DNA of 64,000 nt from assembly GCF_002205675.1 (NCBI RefSeq), contig NZ_NISK01000002.1, positions 891,076-955,075 on the forward strand. Reading direction: 5' to 3'. Positions 63,791 to 64,000 of the stretch are shown here, in pieces (the stretch's first letter is position 1; every line of letters begins with the position of its first letter). A model generated the notes under the pieces. It was not told the origin of the DNA and ran no database searches. It saw only the letters and a program-made list of their open reading frames with translations. Made by a program: the position numbers and the translations under genes. This DNA comes from Sphingopyxis bauzanensis. GTDB lineage: Bacteria; Pseudomonadota; Alphaproteobacteria; Sphingomonadales; Sphingomonadaceae.

Positions 63791-64000
63791 TTACTTAATC
63801 AGCGCCTTCCATTTCTCGGCAATATTCAGCGAACGGCCACGTTCGGAAAGGAACGCCATGGCGGCTTTACGCATCGGGTCTTCGGCCTCGGCAAGCGGCA
63901 TTGGTCGGCTCGGCGGCTGCGAAGATCCGCCGTGGCGACAGAAGGGCCCAAGATACGCGGGATTGTTGGCGGTAGCGGTGAAATCGCCGAACTTCGCGTT
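63791..64000 (-). CDS. 3' end of a gene running off the right edge
   Basis: A minus-strand frame is open from the edge to a TAA at 63791-63793, giving 69 residues that end FLSERGRSLNIAEKWKALIK. No family could be named from this tail. Confidence 0.6.
   Translation of the reverse strand, partial: NAKFGDFTATANNPAYLGPFCRHGGSSQPPSRPMPLAEAEDPMRKAAMAFLSERGRSLNIAEKWKALIK

Noticed and set aside
9661..64000. Search for integrase, attachment repeats and tRNA genes
   Set aside because: None could be recognised. The integrase probably lies beyond the right edge, so I do not state an insertion target.
1..64000. CRISPR arrays
   Set aside because: No regularly spaced short repeats with unique spacers were seen; the only tight direct repeats are the two units at 12184-12311.

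Overview
The window reads as a GC-rich alphaproteobacterial chromosome, most likely a sphingomonad (Sphingopyxis, Sphingobium or Sphingomonas type). The evidence is a PhoK-type alkaline phosphatase, the style of the housekeeping genes, and an F-type transfer operon of the kind carried on sphingomonad plasmids and integrative elements. Genus is an inference.

Bases 1-9660 are core genome: ilvE (cut by the left edge), a MarR regulator, proC, phoK, a dsbD-type reductase overlapping tlyA, tspO, a ubiK-like gene, ybjN, and rplKA with a clear terminator. Upstream of rplK, where nusG is normally found, the core stops. It is replaced by a broken ISAs1-family transposase remnant and then about 54 kb of accessory DNA that runs off the right edge. 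No integrase, tRNA gene or attachment site is visible, so the element type (integrative conjugative element, ICE, or integrated plasmid) and its right end are unknown.

Bases 10.6-21.8 kb are a toxin-antitoxin and defence block, all on the minus strand: a class II-like Fic protein with an AbiEi-like N-terminus; a tight abiEi-abiEii-nuclease-helicase run in which the last two genes resemble Hachiman (HamA/HamB); and hipBA. Two diverged copies of one sequence (a 3' gene end plus a 60-base AT-rich tail) bracket hipBA.

Bases 22.1-52.4 kb are the conjugation module. A minus-strand F-type type IV secretion operon runs from traA to traG and includes DsbC and an S26 signal peptidase. It is followed to the right by regulators, a lytic transglycosylase, a DUF1173-like protein, a MobF relaxase (traI), the coupling protein (traD) and a small ribbon-helix-helix-like gene.

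The transfer module lies between two divergent paralogous genes of unknown function, at 21.2-21.8 kb and 53.1-53.7 kb. Each has a leader of about 180 bases. The two leaders can be folded alike, with several helices whose bases differ yet still pair. This covariation is the best candidate here for something undescribed: a structured RNA tied to an unknown protein family.

Bases 53.7-64 kb are a second cargo block: two small sigma-70 region-4-like proteins, an HNH protein, a GC-rich structured leader, vsr with a C5-cytosine methyltransferase and an Eco29kI-like GIY-YIG endonuclease, a SIR2-HerA defence pair, a HEPN-like protein and two hypotheticals.
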